DNA of 64,000 bases from DASRBN01 sp035294305 (GTDB lineage Bacteria; Chloroflexota; Ktedonobacteria; Ktedonobacterales; Ktedonobacteraceae): positions 1-64,000 of the forward strand of contig DATGLD010000036.1 of NCBI GenBank assembly GCA_035294305.1. Reading direction: 5' to 3'. This document shows positions 1 to 9,331 of the stretch, piece after piece (the stretch's first letter is position 1; each line of letters begins with the position of its first letter). Position numbers and translations under genes: made by a program. The notes below the pieces were generated by a model. It made no database searches. It was not told where the DNA came from and saw only the letters and a list, made by a program, of their open reading frames with translations.

Positions 1-701
1 ATGGCAAAGATACGCACGGCCTGCTGTTCGTCCTGCACCGGCCAATCCGTGAGCAAGAGCCAGGGAGCCCACTTCGTACCCAGCACCACCACCTGCACCA
101 ACCACACCGCTTTGGTCACGAGCTTTCCTTTGCCCCCAGGCCGACGCACATTGCTCCAATAGCTCAAGCGCAGTGGGCAAGCCGAGAGGTCGACCACGAC
201 CGGTTGTTGCTTGGGGTGCGGTTGCTTGCCCCGCTGCACTTGCAGACTCGTTTCCGCACGAGCTACCGGACGCAACTGTGAGCAGGCTTGAGCAATATTC
301 CCCTGTTGCCACTGTCCCGCACGGTCTTGGAAGTCCACCAGTCGGTCCGTGTGGTAGAGCCGACACACCACATGATCCTGATACTCCCAAATCGTGCGCC
401 ACACCGCAAGATCGTCAAAGCCACTGTCGAGAATCCAGGTGACGTGCATGCGCTTGCGCAAGGCAGCGAGCGCCTGGCTCACCGTCGCGAGCGCCTGCTG
501 TACTTCCGCTGGCTCACTGACAAAGCCGGGTTCCTCGCTGCTGAACAAGCGATGATAGAGGATGCCACGCCGCCCAGGCGTGACACCCAGCACATTGAGC
601 GTGCGATAGCCGGGGATGAGGTCTCCTTCCAGATCACGCACCTGCATCAAAGCGGGCATCGCCTCGGCATAGGGCTTGCGCAGGTCCGAGCCATCAGCCA
701 T
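1..701 (-). CDS. DDE transposase, C-terminal part (runs off window start)
   Basis: Reading leftward from an ATG at 701, the frame stays open to the window edge (about 233 codons). It begins MADGSDLRKPYA and continues with VRDLEGDLIPGYR and, about 110 residues in, WILDSGFDD. An Asp after a hydrophobic stretch, the xKPYA context and a second Asp in a (hydrophobic)-D-S-G-F-D context are typical of the catalytic core of IS4-superfamily DDE transposases. The N-terminal part of the same enzyme lies in another frame (647-1015), so the element is either inactive or relies on frameshifting. The third acidic residue would lie beyond the window. The IS family is not assigned with certainty. Confidence 0.75.
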   Translation of the reverse strand, partial: MADGSDLRKPYAEAMPALMQVRDLEGDLIPGYRTLNVLGVTPGRRGILYHRLFSSEEPGFVSEPAEVQQALATVSQALAALRKRMHVTWILDSGFDDLAVWRTIWEYQDHVVCRLYHTDRLVDFQDRAGQWQQGNIAQACSQLRPVARAETSLQVQRGKQPHPKQQPVVVDLSACPLRLSYWSNVRRPGGKGKLVTKAVWLVQVVVLGTKWAPWLLLTDWPVQDEQQAVRIFA

Positions 702-1015
702 AGTTCGTCCTCGGGCGCCTGGGCCAGTTGCTCGAGGGCCACCTCCCGCAGTTGCGCCCTCAGATGCTCGGCATCCACCTGTGAGCGCTTCGTACTCTGC
801 CCAGTGGCCAAACGAAGGATGCGTTGAGCGCCTTCTTTGGCCTTGGAGAGCAGAGGTGAACAGGCCGCGATGCGCTGGCAGATGAGGGGGCCTGCCGCCA
901 TGATCCCTCTGATGCTTGCCTGAAACGTCCGTCGCGTGCGTGCATCCCCCAGCAGGCCATCAAAACGCTGCAAATAGCTCTGTAACGGCCCTTCCCAGTT
1001 TGCTTGCCACTCCAT
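647..1015 (-). CDS. transposase N-terminal part, frameshifted relative to its core
   Basis: A 122-codon frame starts MEWQANWEGPLQSYLQRFDG and is helical and charged, like the N-terminal DNA-binding region of IS4/IS701-like transposases. It ends in TGA shortly after the point where the catalytic frame (ATG at 701) opens, and the two overlap by 55 nt. The overlap contains the near-repeat ATGGCTGATGGCT, a plausible site for a small deletion or for slippage. It is probably the upstream half of a single transposase gene. No terminal inverted repeat could be recognised between 1016 and 1206, so the IS end is not defined. Confidence 0.6.
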   Translation of the reverse strand: MEWQANWEGPLQSYLQRFDGLLGDARTRRTFQASIRGIMAAGPLICQRIAACSPLLSKAKEGAQRILRLATGQSTKRSQVDAEHLRAQLREVALEQLAQAPEDELWLMARTCASPMPRRCPL

Positions 1016-1206
1016 TTCGACTTTCTCCTCCTGTTTTTTCCGTTTTTCCTGATTCTATCACCTCCCCGACCAGTTATGACTGGATGTCAGGCCCTGGGCC
1101 TTGAAATCTTCTCATTTACAGACTATACTATAAGCAAACGGGCGGCAATGCTCGTCTCCTCTTACCAGTCCTCTATCGTACCAATCCTTCAGAAAGGTTT
1201 CTCCAC

Positions 1207-3270
1207 ATGGTTCGTTCCCTCGACAGCGCGCTCACGACGGCGCTCAACACTATCACCCGCACTCCGGCAGTCAGGTTGACCATCGAAGATCATGTGCTCC
1301 ATTATGCTCAGTATCAAAACCCTGGATCGGCGGATGCCTGGAATGACGCCTGTATCGCCAACGATAACAGTATCGTGCGGGTGCAGGTGACGCGTGGCGG
1401 CACCGGCTTCAACTGCAATTTCCAGGTACAGCGCATTACCGACCCATCCCAGGCCTCACAATGGACCAGCACTACCTGGGTTACACTGCCTGGATCGGCG
1501 GGGTTGATGTTCCAGGATGCTGGTTGCGCCATTTCCAACTCATCGGGCACCTTGCGAGCTTTCGCGCAGCGCGGCACAGGCGGCAACAATCTATGGGTAT
1601 GGACATCGACCGATAACGGCGTCACCTGGACAGGGCCTGCCAGCGTACTTTCTCCTCCATCGTCGGCCTTAATCAAGGGTATTGGCAGCGCGGGCAATAA
1701 CGATGTCTTCTTCCTTTACGATGTAACCGGCGGCGAAGCGATGGGTTGTTCGTTCTACTCCGGTGGCGCCTGGTCTGCGCTCGCAAGCTGGACGCTGCCA
1801 ACCATCAGCTATGGGGCAGGCGTTGCCGTTGCCTGGGCTCATTCGACCTACACGATTGTTTACTCTGATAGCTATAGCCTCTTCTCGTGCGTTTACAACC
1901 CATCGGGTGGCAGCTGGAGCAGCAGTTCGGTGATCGCTCCGGCCACCAGCACCGCTATAGGTCGTATCGCCCCTCGTTTGTCGCTGGCCGATGGAATCTA
2001 CACCCTGGCATGCGTTGAATTCGATAATGGCGTCTTATCCGGCTCGGTCTATAGCTACCCACGTCTGAGGCAGTCCGCCGACCTCGTTCACTGGTCGAAC
2101 GGGCTGATTATGCACGATATCACATGCAGTTATGGTGTTACCGCGTTCAAATTGCCCGTCCCTCATAATGGCAATGCCGGGTCTCGCTACTATGTCGCCG
2201 CTCTTCCGATAATCTTCAGCGCTCCAGCGTTCCAGGTCTCGAATCCCGCACAGTACCTGGATGTTTCCGCGTCCGTTTTATCCTACCGACGACACGAGCA
2301 GCAGGGCGCACCTGCTCGTCTGGAAGTAATCCTTGATAATGCGCGCGGCATCTACAACGCCTTCGTGACCACCGGCAACAACTACCAGCCCATCGGATTG
2401 AACGCAACGCTCGTTTTAAGCGAGGGCTATAAGGTAGGCACGCCCCCATCGACTCCTGATGTCGTACAGGTTGGCATGTATCACCTGGAGCAAATACATT
2501 TCGTCCGTTCACCGCAAGAAAATCATTTATTGCTGGTAGGACTCGACATAGCGCGCAATCTGGACGTGCAATCGCGCTATCAGAATACCTATAGCAACAC
2601 GACATTGGGCTACCTGATTACCGAAGTTGCAGCGCGGGCTGGCCTTTTCAACATCTCACTACCCATGACTTCCCAGATGAGCCAGGTCGTACCCTCCTTC
2701 GTCTTGCAAGCCGGTCAGCTCTATCGCCATGCGCTGGATGAACTCTGTGCTACCTATGGCCTGGCGTACTTTCTCGATCAGAACGAAGTGCTTCAATTTC
2801 ATGAACTCTCAAATGCAGATCCACAGGTATGGAACTACCAGCCAGAGATTGAACTGGTGAGCTTTGGCAGCAATGACCTGCGCGCCAATCATATCATCGT
2901 GAGCGGCAAACCACCCGCAGGAGGCATTCCTGGCGCATTGACCACCGCCGAAGCGTATGATGATGCTCATGTGCATCTTGTGGGAATGGAGCGCCTGCTT
3001 CATCACGTCGATCAGAAACTCACGAGCACAACACAATGCGCGCAAAAAGCGAGCTTTCTCATGGCGCAGGAGGTACGCACCCAGGTGACGCATACCGTAT
3101 CAGTCCCATTGAATCCGGCGTTGCAATTACTGGACAGCATCACTCTCACTGACAGTGGCGCTCCAATCGGCAGTGGCCAAAATGTGTTCTGCCGCATTAC
3201 ACGCTTGATTGCTCACTTCGATGCGCAGCTGAGCGCTTACGATCTGCAACTGGTGCTTGAGGGCTTGTGA
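1207..3270 (+). CDS. phage baseplate/tail hub-like protein with Asp-box N-terminal domain
   Basis: The protein has 687 residues. The start is ATG preceded by an AGAAAGG-like ribosome site. The N-terminal half (about 60-350) is beta-rich and repetitive, with an Asp-box motif (STDNGVTW, near residue 138) as in sialidase-type propellers. The C-terminal half (from about 355) changes character: LEVILDNARGIYN, then VGMYHLEQIHF, a VPSFVLQAGQLYRHALDELC segment and a final VFCRITRLIAHFDAQ. This resembles tail or baseplate hub proteins (gpD/late-control type), which bind the spike and sense the host surface. No signal peptide is seen. No other phage genes lie nearby, so it is an orphan. Possible roles are a phage remnant, a contractile-injection component, or a domesticated surface protein. 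The family assignment rests on sequence style only. Confidence 0.55.
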   Translation: MVRSLDSALTTALNTITRTPAVRLTIEDHVLHYAQYQNPGSADAWNDACIANDNSIVRVQVTRGGTGFNCNFQVQRITDPSQASQWTSTTWVTLPGSAGLMFQDAGCAISNSSGTLRAFAQRGTGGNNLWVWTSTDNGVTWTGPASVLSPPSSALIKGIGSAGNNDVFFLYDVTGGEAMGCSFYSGGAWSALASWTLPTISYGAGVAVAWAHSTYTIVYSDSYSLFSCVYNPSGGSWSSSSVIAPATSTAIGRIAPRLSLADGIYTLACVEFDNGVLSGSVYSYPRLRQSADLVHWSNGLIMHDITCSYGVTAFKLPVPHNGNAGSRYYVAALPIIFSAPAFQVSNPAQYLDVSASVLSYRRHEQQGAPARLEVILDNARGIYNAFVTTGNNYQPIGLNATLVLSEGYKVGTPPSTPDVVQVGMYHLEQIHFVRSPQENHLLLVGLDIARNLDVQSRYQNTYSNTTLGYLITEVAARAGLFNISLPMTSQMSQVVPSFVLQAGQLYRHALDELCATYGLAYFLDQNEVLQFHELSNADPQVWNYQPEIELVSFGSNDLRANHIIVSGKPPAGGIPGALTTAEAYDDAHVHLVGMERLLHHVDQKLTSTTQCAQKASFLMAQEVRTQVTHTVSVPLNPALQLLDSITLTDSGAPIGSGQNVFCRITRLIAHFDAQLSAYDLQLVLEGL

Positions 3271-3280
3271 TAGCCCAATA

Positions 3281-3772
3281 TTACGCTTTTCCGGCTCGTC
3301 TCCGGCGAGCGGCGGCGGCATTTTTGCGACGAGCGCGGCGACGCTCGACGTTCGTAGCACGTGTTACTCCAACCGGATCAGCTTCCACAGTCGATTTTAA
3401 CCTGCTCGTTCCGTTGCTGCGCACGGTTTGTGTAGATGATTGCGCGCGTGCCTGTCGTGCATTGCTGATCCCCTGGCGAATAACCAGGCCCGCGAGTATC
3501 GCAGCCGCTACCAGAAGCACTAAGTACACTGGAATAACGATACTTTTCAGGCTTGCCGGAAGCGTTCCGGTATTGAAACCGATGCTGACCAGAAACACCA
3601 GCGCGAGCAGGATATACTCCGTACCGGTCAAAATATTAATCTGCCGGTACCAGACAAGTCGCCGCTGCTCTATTCGCGCTGCCCGTATGCGCCGGAGCCC
3701 GGCCATAACGTTATAAACTCCCAGGAGGATAAAAACAACGGCGAAAACGGCAAGCAAACGTGGGTCACTCAT
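3281..3772 (-). CDS. small membrane protein with basic C-terminal tail
   Basis: The protein has 163 residues. Three hydrophobic segments are visible (about 5-25, 48-66 and 76-98), followed by a hydrophilic tail that ends in a strongly basic stretch (VERRRARRKNAAAARRRR). The arrangement suggests an inner-membrane protein with a cytoplasmic, nucleic-acid- or lipid-binding tail. It starts at ATG 3772 with a GGAGG about 12 nt upstream. It is convergent with the baseplate-like gene (10 nt between the stops) and lies 39 nt downstream of the zinc-ribbon protein gene, in the same direction. The family is not recognised. Confidence 0.7.
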   Translation of the reverse strand: MSDPRLLAVFAVVFILLGVYNVMAGLRRIRAARIEQRRLVWYRQINILTGTEYILLALVFLVSIGFNTGTLPASLKSIVIPVYLVLLVAAAILAGLVIRQGISNARQARAQSSTQTVRSNGTSRLKSTVEADPVGVTRATNVERRRARRKNAAAARRRRAGKA

Positions 3773-3811
3773 AAAACTTCAGAAATCCTCCCAGGCCACA
3801 AACGGGCCAGA

Positions 3812-6190
3812 TCATGCTTGAATGAAAATTTGCTCACTCCATTGAGCGCCATTGGCATACAGCGTAATGGTATAACTGCTCCCAACTTGAACACCTGAAC
3901 AGGTGAGAGTTAAAACCTGCGTAGAGCTGAACTGAGGCGTTGATCCGTCAGATGGCGCCAACTGGCCCTGAATAGATGAAAAATGGAGATGAGCGCTGGT
4001 ATTCCCATCCATACCCAACTTCCAGCTAATCACCTGTTCGCCAAGATTGATCAACGTCAATGATGCTCCGCTTCGACAACTCCCACCAGGCACATATTGC
4101 GCAGTGATAGTATCAGGACTGAAAACCAGTTCCGATGGCGCATCGCTTACCGTCAATTCTACAGGAAGTGTCAACTGCTGGCTCTCATTGATGGTAAAAA
4201 TAATCTGGCCCCTATAAGGCTGCTTACTACTTTGCAAGCCGGTGATAATCGCGCTGACACCAATGGAATCGGTGCCGGATATATTCAAAGTCCCGAAGGT
4301 GTGGTTATCATTGATGACCAGCCAGGTTAAATTATTGGCGGCGACAGCAGTGGCTGACCATTTCAATGGGGCCCCACTAGTATTCTCAAGCGTAAAACGC
4401 TGGCTGGGGTTGTCCTGCCCGGCCACTGCCGTAAACGAAAGCGTGTGTAGAGGTTGCCCATTCAATAGAAGAGCCAGGTCGTTGCTCGTAGTGGATGGAG
4501 TGCCTGCCGGCAATACATTAACCGTCAGATACGCAAATTGATTGCTGTGGCTATCCATAGCCTCGATCACGTGGTTCCCAGTCGTCCAATCATTCCCAAC
4601 AGGGATGGCGGCGTTAAATGCTCCCTGATCATCGGTCTGGACAGAAATATCCTGCCCGGATGCATCCACTATGGGTTGTGTCGTATCTAGTAAAAAGCTG
4701 ATCGGCCGGTTGGAGCTAAAGTGCTCACCGTGTACATGGAGCGATTGGCCTATCACGATAGTAGTGTTCTGCGTTATTAGCGAGGGAGAAGCAGGGCCCG
4801 CAGGTGGTACGACTCGCGCGCTGCCAAGTGGTGAGCCGGGTATATATGAAGAGATGATATAGGCCCCCAGGCCAACAATCAAGCAGAACATGAGTAAGAG
4901 GGTCATCCAGAAACCTGAGTTTCCTGGCCGGTTACCCTGCTCCCTGTTGGCGAGAATAATGGCTCGCATTCGTGCCAGGCTCTGTTGCATGGCCATGAGC
5001 GGCATGGGAACGTGCGCGTGCCCCCTCGATACACCCTCAGCAGGACCGGCCTCGGCTCGCTGCCGGTCACGCCAACTCTGACGCCAGCGTTCTGCCGCCT
5101 TACTGGTACTACCTAATCTCCCCAGCTCCGGCTCAGCCAGCCCAAAAACATCTACCGGCTCCGATTGTGGCTTGTCAACCACGCCGGTAGCCTGCCAGGG
5201 AGAGCGATTCCCGGCGCTTGACCCCTGCCAGGGAGACGAACCTGCCTCCCTCACAACCTGCTGTTGTCCATGCTCGAAAGGGAACTGACTATTTTGAGCA
5301 GGCGCAACATGTGGTTGCATTGATGAACTGGATACAGCTGATGGCTTCACTATAGGAGGAAATACAGGTACACTCCCCGGTTTCACAGGTACCTGCCCCG
5401 GTTGCAACGACGTTGATTGCCCCTGCTGTGCGGGTGCTGGGGATGGAGATGGAGCCGGATGCAGCGATGATGGAGAGAATCCGACCTGGCGAATCAGGCC
5501 TGGAGATCTCCCGGCAAGTGGTGGCTGCGTACCCGGTAAATTCGCAGAACCAGGTATATTTGCCGGCCCAGCCTGCGATTGTTCGGGCACCGGCTGTTGC
5601 GAATTGCCCCCTGAAGTGCCGCTCCACACTCTAGATTTGAACTGAACGGACCTTGCGATAGGCACGGATGGCCTGGGAGGTGTCGTGATGTTCTGTCCTT
5701 TTGTTTCCAGTTGCTCCACCGGTTCAGATTCAGTAGACAGGGTAAGGGCAGGTTCAGGTGTCTCAGGTATGCTAGATGGTCCAAACTGACCACGATTCAC
5801 TGGTGGTTCAGGCGTTTCAGGTATCATATCGCTTGCTGGCTCTCGCTGTCCTAGTGTTGGTGCTACTTCTGCTTCTCCAACAATTTTTTGTGGCGGTTCG
5901 GAATCTGGAGGGCGCAAGGAAGCACTACCAGCCCCCCCTGGTAAAGCCGCTTGTTTGAGACCGGGATGTATAGTTCTGGTAGGAATGAGCGAGACAGCCG
6001 GGGACAGGGGCGGCGTGTCAGATACCGGTTTGACAACCTCTTCCGTTTTTACAGCATTCACGACTTCCCCTTGAGCAGTCGGAGTAGCCACACCAGAAAA
6101 CACCCCGGCAGGCAGTCGGGCAAAACCACATTTACCACAAAAGCGGGCGCCATCCGGTAGTTCTGAGTTGCACTTCTGACAATGGCTCAT
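3812..6190 (-). CDS. zinc-ribbon membrane-anchored protein with extracellular Ig-like (BACON-like) repeats
   Basis: The protein has 792 residues. The N-terminus has a zinc ribbon (C4, C7, C18, C21 in CQKCNSELPDGARFCGKCG). A long Pro/Ser/Gln-rich, presumably disordered linker follows (about 30-400). One membrane helix lies near residues 422-447 (FWMTLLLMFCLIVGLGAYII). The remaining part is beta-sandwich-like: an HxHGxxF-type IPT-like segment, then a domain with TWLVINDNHTFGTLNISG and YRGQIIFTIN, which resemble BACON/Ig-like modules. The predicted topology is a cytoplasmic zinc ribbon with an external Ig region. Proteins of this plan are frequent in Ktedonobacteria, but the function is unknown. 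Confidence 0.75.
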   Translation of the reverse strand: MSHCQKCNSELPDGARFCGKCGFARLPAGVFSGVATPTAQGEVVNAVKTEEVVKPVSDTPPLSPAVSLIPTRTIHPGLKQAALPGGAGSASLRPPDSEPPQKIVGEAEVAPTLGQREPASDMIPETPEPPVNRGQFGPSSIPETPEPALTLSTESEPVEQLETKGQNITTPPRPSVPIARSVQFKSRVWSGTSGGNSQQPVPEQSQAGPANIPGSANLPGTQPPLAGRSPGLIRQVGFSPSSLHPAPSPSPAPAQQGQSTSLQPGQVPVKPGSVPVFPPIVKPSAVSSSSMQPHVAPAQNSQFPFEHGQQQVVREAGSSPWQGSSAGNRSPWQATGVVDKPQSEPVDVFGLAEPELGRLGSTSKAAERWRQSWRDRQRAEAGPAEGVSRGHAHVPMPLMAMQQSLARMRAIILANREQGNRPGNSGFWMTLLLMFCLIVGLGAYIISSYIPGSPLGSARVVPPAGPASPSLITQNTTIVIGQSLHVHGEHFSSNRPISFLLDTTQPIVDASGQDISVQTDDQGAFNAAIPVGNDWTTGNHVIEAMDSHSNQFAYLTVNVLPAGTPSTTSNDLALLLNGQPLHTLSFTAVAGQDNPSQRFTLENTSGAPLKWSATAVAANNLTWLVINDNHTFGTLNISGTDSIGVSAIITGLQSSKQPYRGQIIFTINESQQLTLPVELTVSDAPSELVFSPDTITAQYVPGGSCRSGASLTLINLGEQVISWKLGMDGNTSAHLHFSSIQGQLAPSDGSTPQFSSTQVLTLTCSGVQVGSSYTITLYANGAQWSEQIFIQA

Positions 6191-6380
6191 TGCTTATTTT
6201 CCGACTATCGAATGAGGCCCCTGGATGCGATCAATCCAGCCCTACGCTCATTCTGTTCCTACCTACCAAATGCATATAGCTCATCCTGCCCTATACTTGC
6301 ACAAACCGTGCAGGTTGGCAACACAATATTACTTTCGTCTGTATATAACGTATGAGGAGGTCAATGATTATCAGCCCTAC

Positions 6381-7742
6381 CTAATTAATACTAAAGAGTT
6401 GTTTGCTCATCTTGCGCAAAAATATACCTATTCCCAGACAAATGAGAGGGCCGGTAATGAGGTTGAGCGTAAATGTGGGCGGATTCAAGACCTCCAGGCT
6501 GCGTATCGGTATGGCAACACCCTGCAATTGCAGGATCCCCTTAATCCCCTGCAATAACCATAAATCGGCAGGAAACACGATGATGAAGCCTAACAAAAAC
6601 TCTAAAAGCAGGTAAGTCTTCCAGCTCATTAGACCGGGCGAATCGTTAGCACCGCTTTCCTGTGTATAAACCGCAAGGAGGAGTAAAGCCAGGGCTGCTC
6701 CATTGAAGACAAGGGGTTCGAGCGCCTGCAGATCGAACCACGAGGGATTTCCAAAGAAGAGAGGGATGTACCAGAGCAGGCTGAAAATGATGAAGTTACC
6801 GGCGCTGCCGTTCAGATTTAGGGGCGCCGGTACTTGCCACGGCAATAAGGCGCTGAGCAGGCGCAGGGTTGGATAGGGACTCAGCGCAAACCCATTCAAA
6901 CTCAGTACCAAACTATAGGCAGCAGATAAAAGATATCCAACCATTGTTGGGACTAAGCCGAGCAGCAGGAGCACAATAATATAGCTGAGGAATGAACGCG
7001 CCGGTTGAGACGTGTCCGTACTTTCGACACCCGCCGTCTGCGTCTCGTCTTCATCTCTCGCGGCAGTATCGCCCTCATCGTTATTGACCGCAGTAGCCTG
7101 GCTTTTCTCAGCAGTTGTATCGTCGTCCTGCGCGTCTTCAATAATTTCATTGCCCGCTTCCTCTGAGAGTCCCTGCAGGGACAGCGGCTTGCCTCTGTCC
7201 TCGTTGGGTCGCAGGAGAGGTTTTGCCGGTAATGAGCGCGACGCGAAGGCGAGCTGGCCCAGCGCCACACCGACTATACTGAAAATAATCGAAGCGACCA
7301 GAACCAGGCCCCACGCATTGAGAAAACCCTGCAGTTCCGCCTGGTTCGTTGTAAGCGTATTGAAAACGCCTGGATAAGTAATGGCGACCAAAAATTGAAA
7401 GATCGCTATAAAAAACCCTCCCAGACCTGCTTCCAAAACCCCCGCTCCTCGCATAGCGCGAATCTTGCGCAGCCCTGTGACAAACAGGCCGCAGCCAGTC
7501 GCGCTGAGCGCAGCTATAGGCAGCAGTGAATTAGCAGGTTGAACTTGAAAGCGGGCAGTAATCGCGAAGAATGCCGCGATTAGCACGACTACTCCTATCG
7601 CCAACCAGTCAAAGCCCCGTTCCTGTTCCACCTTCGAAGATGTTGTTGCCGGCACAGCCTGGATTGTTTTTTCCGCTTCTCCGCTTACAGTAGGTTCTAT
7701 TTCATCCTGGGCTTGAGTAGTAATTTCAGGTTGATCTGTCAT
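6381..7742 (-). CDS. polytopic membrane protein with acidic central loop
   Basis: The protein has 453 residues. About nine hydrophobic segments flank a very acidic hydrophilic loop (about 200-245, EDAQDDDTTAEKSQ and following). The N-terminal 40 residues are hydrophilic and Glu/Thr-rich. The start is ATG 7742 with a GGGAG 8 nt upstream. The gene is divergent from hemA across 224 nt. The segment 7170-7200, coding for the start of the loop (EDRGKPLSLQG), matches the dispersed GCTGTCCCT palindrome described separately, so the loop probably grew by in-frame insertion of that repeat. No family is recognised. Confidence 0.7.
   Translation of the reverse strand: MTDQPEITTQAQDEIEPTVSGEAEKTIQAVPATTSSKVEQERGFDWLAIGVVVLIAAFFAITARFQVQPANSLLPIAALSATGCGLFVTGLRKIRAMRGAGVLEAGLGGFFIAIFQFLVAITYPGVFNTLTTNQAELQGFLNAWGLVLVASIIFSIVGVALGQLAFASRSLPAKPLLRPNEDRGKPLSLQGLSEEAGNEIIEDAQDDDTTAEKSQATAVNNDEGDTAARDEDETQTAGVESTDTSQPARSFLSYIIVLLLLGLVPTMVGYLLSAAYSLVLSLNGFALSPYPTLRLLSALLPWQVPAPLNLNGSAGNFIIFSLLWYIPLFFGNPSWFDLQALEPLVFNGAALALLLLAVYTQESGANDSPGLMSWKTYLLLEFLLGFIIVFPADLWLLQGIKGILQLQGVAIPIRSLEVLNPPTFTLNLITGPLICLGIGIFLRKMSKQLFSIN
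7170..7200 (-). repeat. dispersed GCTGTCCCT palindrome, intragenic copy
   Basis: Read on the minus strand, this segment contains GGCAAGCCGCTGTCCCTG followed by CAGGGA. It is the same core as at 26757-26781 and 18325-18352. It lies inside the 453-residue membrane protein gene, in the loop-coding part, and leaves the frame open. Confidence 0.6.
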
Positions 7743-7895
7743 GATTTGCTCCCGCTATGTTATATACTCTCGTGATACTAGCATATTGAGCATCGAGCGA
7801 CAAGAGGGAAAGCGAGATGAAACACCGGAACACTACAAAAAATAAGGTGTTCACCTGATTATACGCGAGCAGGATAAATCTAACCCTCTCGAACC

Positions 7896-7923
7896 TTGAC
7901 TCCAGGGAAAATACTGCTAAAAT
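7896..7923 (+). promoter_or_regulatory. hemA operon promoter
   Basis: TTGACT (7896-7901), a 16-nt spacer and TAAAAT (7918-7923) are seen, with TGC immediately before the -10 hexamer (extended -10). The predicted start of transcription is near 7930, about 37 nt ahead of the hemA GTG. It is the best sigma70-like promoter in the window and would drive the whole hemA-hemB run. No operator or riboswitch is visible in the short leader. Confidence 0.6.
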
Positions 7924-7966
7924 CTCTATAGGTTGCTAAATTTTTTGAGATTTACGAGGATTTTGA

Positions 7967-9331
7967 GTGCATATTTTAGCTATTGGTGTTGATCATAGAT
8001 CAGCACCCATTGAATTGCGGGAACGATTGGCTTGCTCCCCCCGGCAGGTTTCCCAGGTTCTCATGCAGGCCAAAGAACTGGTACAGGAATCCGTACTGAT
8101 CTCAACGTGTAATCGCATCGAGCTCTATGTTGTCTGTCCTGAGATCGAAGGGGGAAGATCGAACCTGCTCCACATCCTGAGCGAATCGCGCCAGGTCAGA
8201 TGTGAAGAGTTTGAGCAATATTGCTACTTCCTCGTTGACGAACAGGCAGTATTGCATCTTTTGGGCGTTGCCTGCGGATTATATTCCCTCGTACCCGGTG
8301 AACCACAAATTCAAGGTCAGGTTGCGCAGGCGCTGGAAATTGCCCAGGGCGGTGGTTATGCTGGCCCAGTTACCTCAGCGCTCTTCCGCGCTGCGCTGGG
8401 GGCCGGAAAGCGCGCACGCAGCGAAACAGGCATCAGCCGCAACGCCGCCTCGGTCAGTTATGCCGCTGTACAGCTCGCAAACCGGCTTTTTCCTCATCTG
8501 AACGAGGCTCGTATCCTGCTGGTAGGCTCCGGTAAAATGAGCGAGCAGACTGCGGCCAACTTGTGTGACCAGGGAGCGCGCCAGCTTACCATTATCAATC
8601 GCACTCAGGCCAATGCCCTGGATCTGGCACAGCGCTTCGGCGCGACCCATCGCTCGTTCAGCGAACTGGCCGCTTCGCTGGCAGAAGCAGATGTTGTTAT
8701 CACTTCCACGACTGCCCCCCTCGCCCTCATTACCTTTGAAATGATGCAGCGAGTCGTGCAGCAGCGCAATGGACGCTCATTACTGCTGATAGATATCGCA
8801 CTGCCACGCGACGTAGAACCAGAGGTGGCGAACTTGCCCGGCGTACACCTCTATAACCTGGATGACCTCCAGGCCACTGTCGACGAGGGCATACACCTGC
8901 GCCTCCAGGAAGTTGAACAGGTACAGGCGATCATCGCCGAAGAGGCAAGCGCCTTTGATCGCTGGCGGCGCTCGCTCAACGTCGTTGGCACCATCAGCGA
9001 CCTGCGCCGCCATATAGATACGTTACGCCAACAGGAATTAGCGCGGGCCATGCAGCACCTGTCATCTTCGCTTACAGAACGCGAGATGGCAACCGTGCAA
9101 GAACTCACCACCCGGCTCATGAACAAACTGCTACATACGCCGATGGTGCGCCTCAAAGCCGCTGCCGCCGAGGGCCAGGGGCACATCTACGCCGAGGCTT
9201 TACGATACTTATTTGATTTAGAAGAGAAAATAGATGAAACGTATAATCATAGGAACACGGGCCAGCAAACTGGCGATGATACAGACACAATGGGTGGTCG
9301 CACGGCTACAACAGCTGTGGCCGAACCTTGA
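7967..9331 (+). CDS. hemA: glutamyl-tRNA reductase
   Basis: It catalyses the NADPH-dependent reduction of glutamyl-tRNA(Glu) to glutamate-1-semialdehyde, the first step of the C5 route to tetrapyrroles. The protein has 454 residues. The N-terminal catalytic domain begins MHILAIGVDHRSAPIELRER and carries the nucleophilic Cys48 in STCNRIE. GEPQIQGQV follows, then a Rossmann domain (ILLVGSGKMSEQTA) and a C-terminal helical dimerisation region. The GTG start at 7967 is supported by ACGAGGA six nt upstream. The C-terminal tail after YLFDLEE overlaps the hemC start by 98 nt, an unusually long overlap. First gene of the heme operon. Confidence 0.97.
   Translation: MHILAIGVDHRSAPIELRERLACSPRQVSQVLMQAKELVQESVLISTCNRIELYVVCPEIEGGRSNLLHILSESRQVRCEEFEQYCYFLVDEQAVLHLLGVACGLYSLVPGEPQIQGQVAQALEIAQGGGYAGPVTSALFRAALGAGKRARSETGISRNAASVSYAAVQLANRLFPHLNEARILLVGSGKMSEQTAANLCDQGARQLTIINRTQANALDLAQRFGATHRSFSELAASLAEADVVITSTTAPLALITFEMMQRVVQQRNGRSLLLIDIALPRDVEPEVANLPGVHLYNLDDLQATVDEGIHLRLQEVEQVQAIIAEEASAFDRWRRSLNVVGTISDLRRHIDTLRQQELARAMQHLSSSLTEREMATVQELTTRLMNKLLHTPMVRLKAAAAEGQGHIYAEALRYLFDLEEKIDETYNHRNTGQQTGDDTDTMGGRTATTAVAEP

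Noticed and set aside
288..827. Plus-strand frame of 179 codons over the transposase.
   Set aside because: The opposite strand codes a recognisable DDE transposase core across the same bases.
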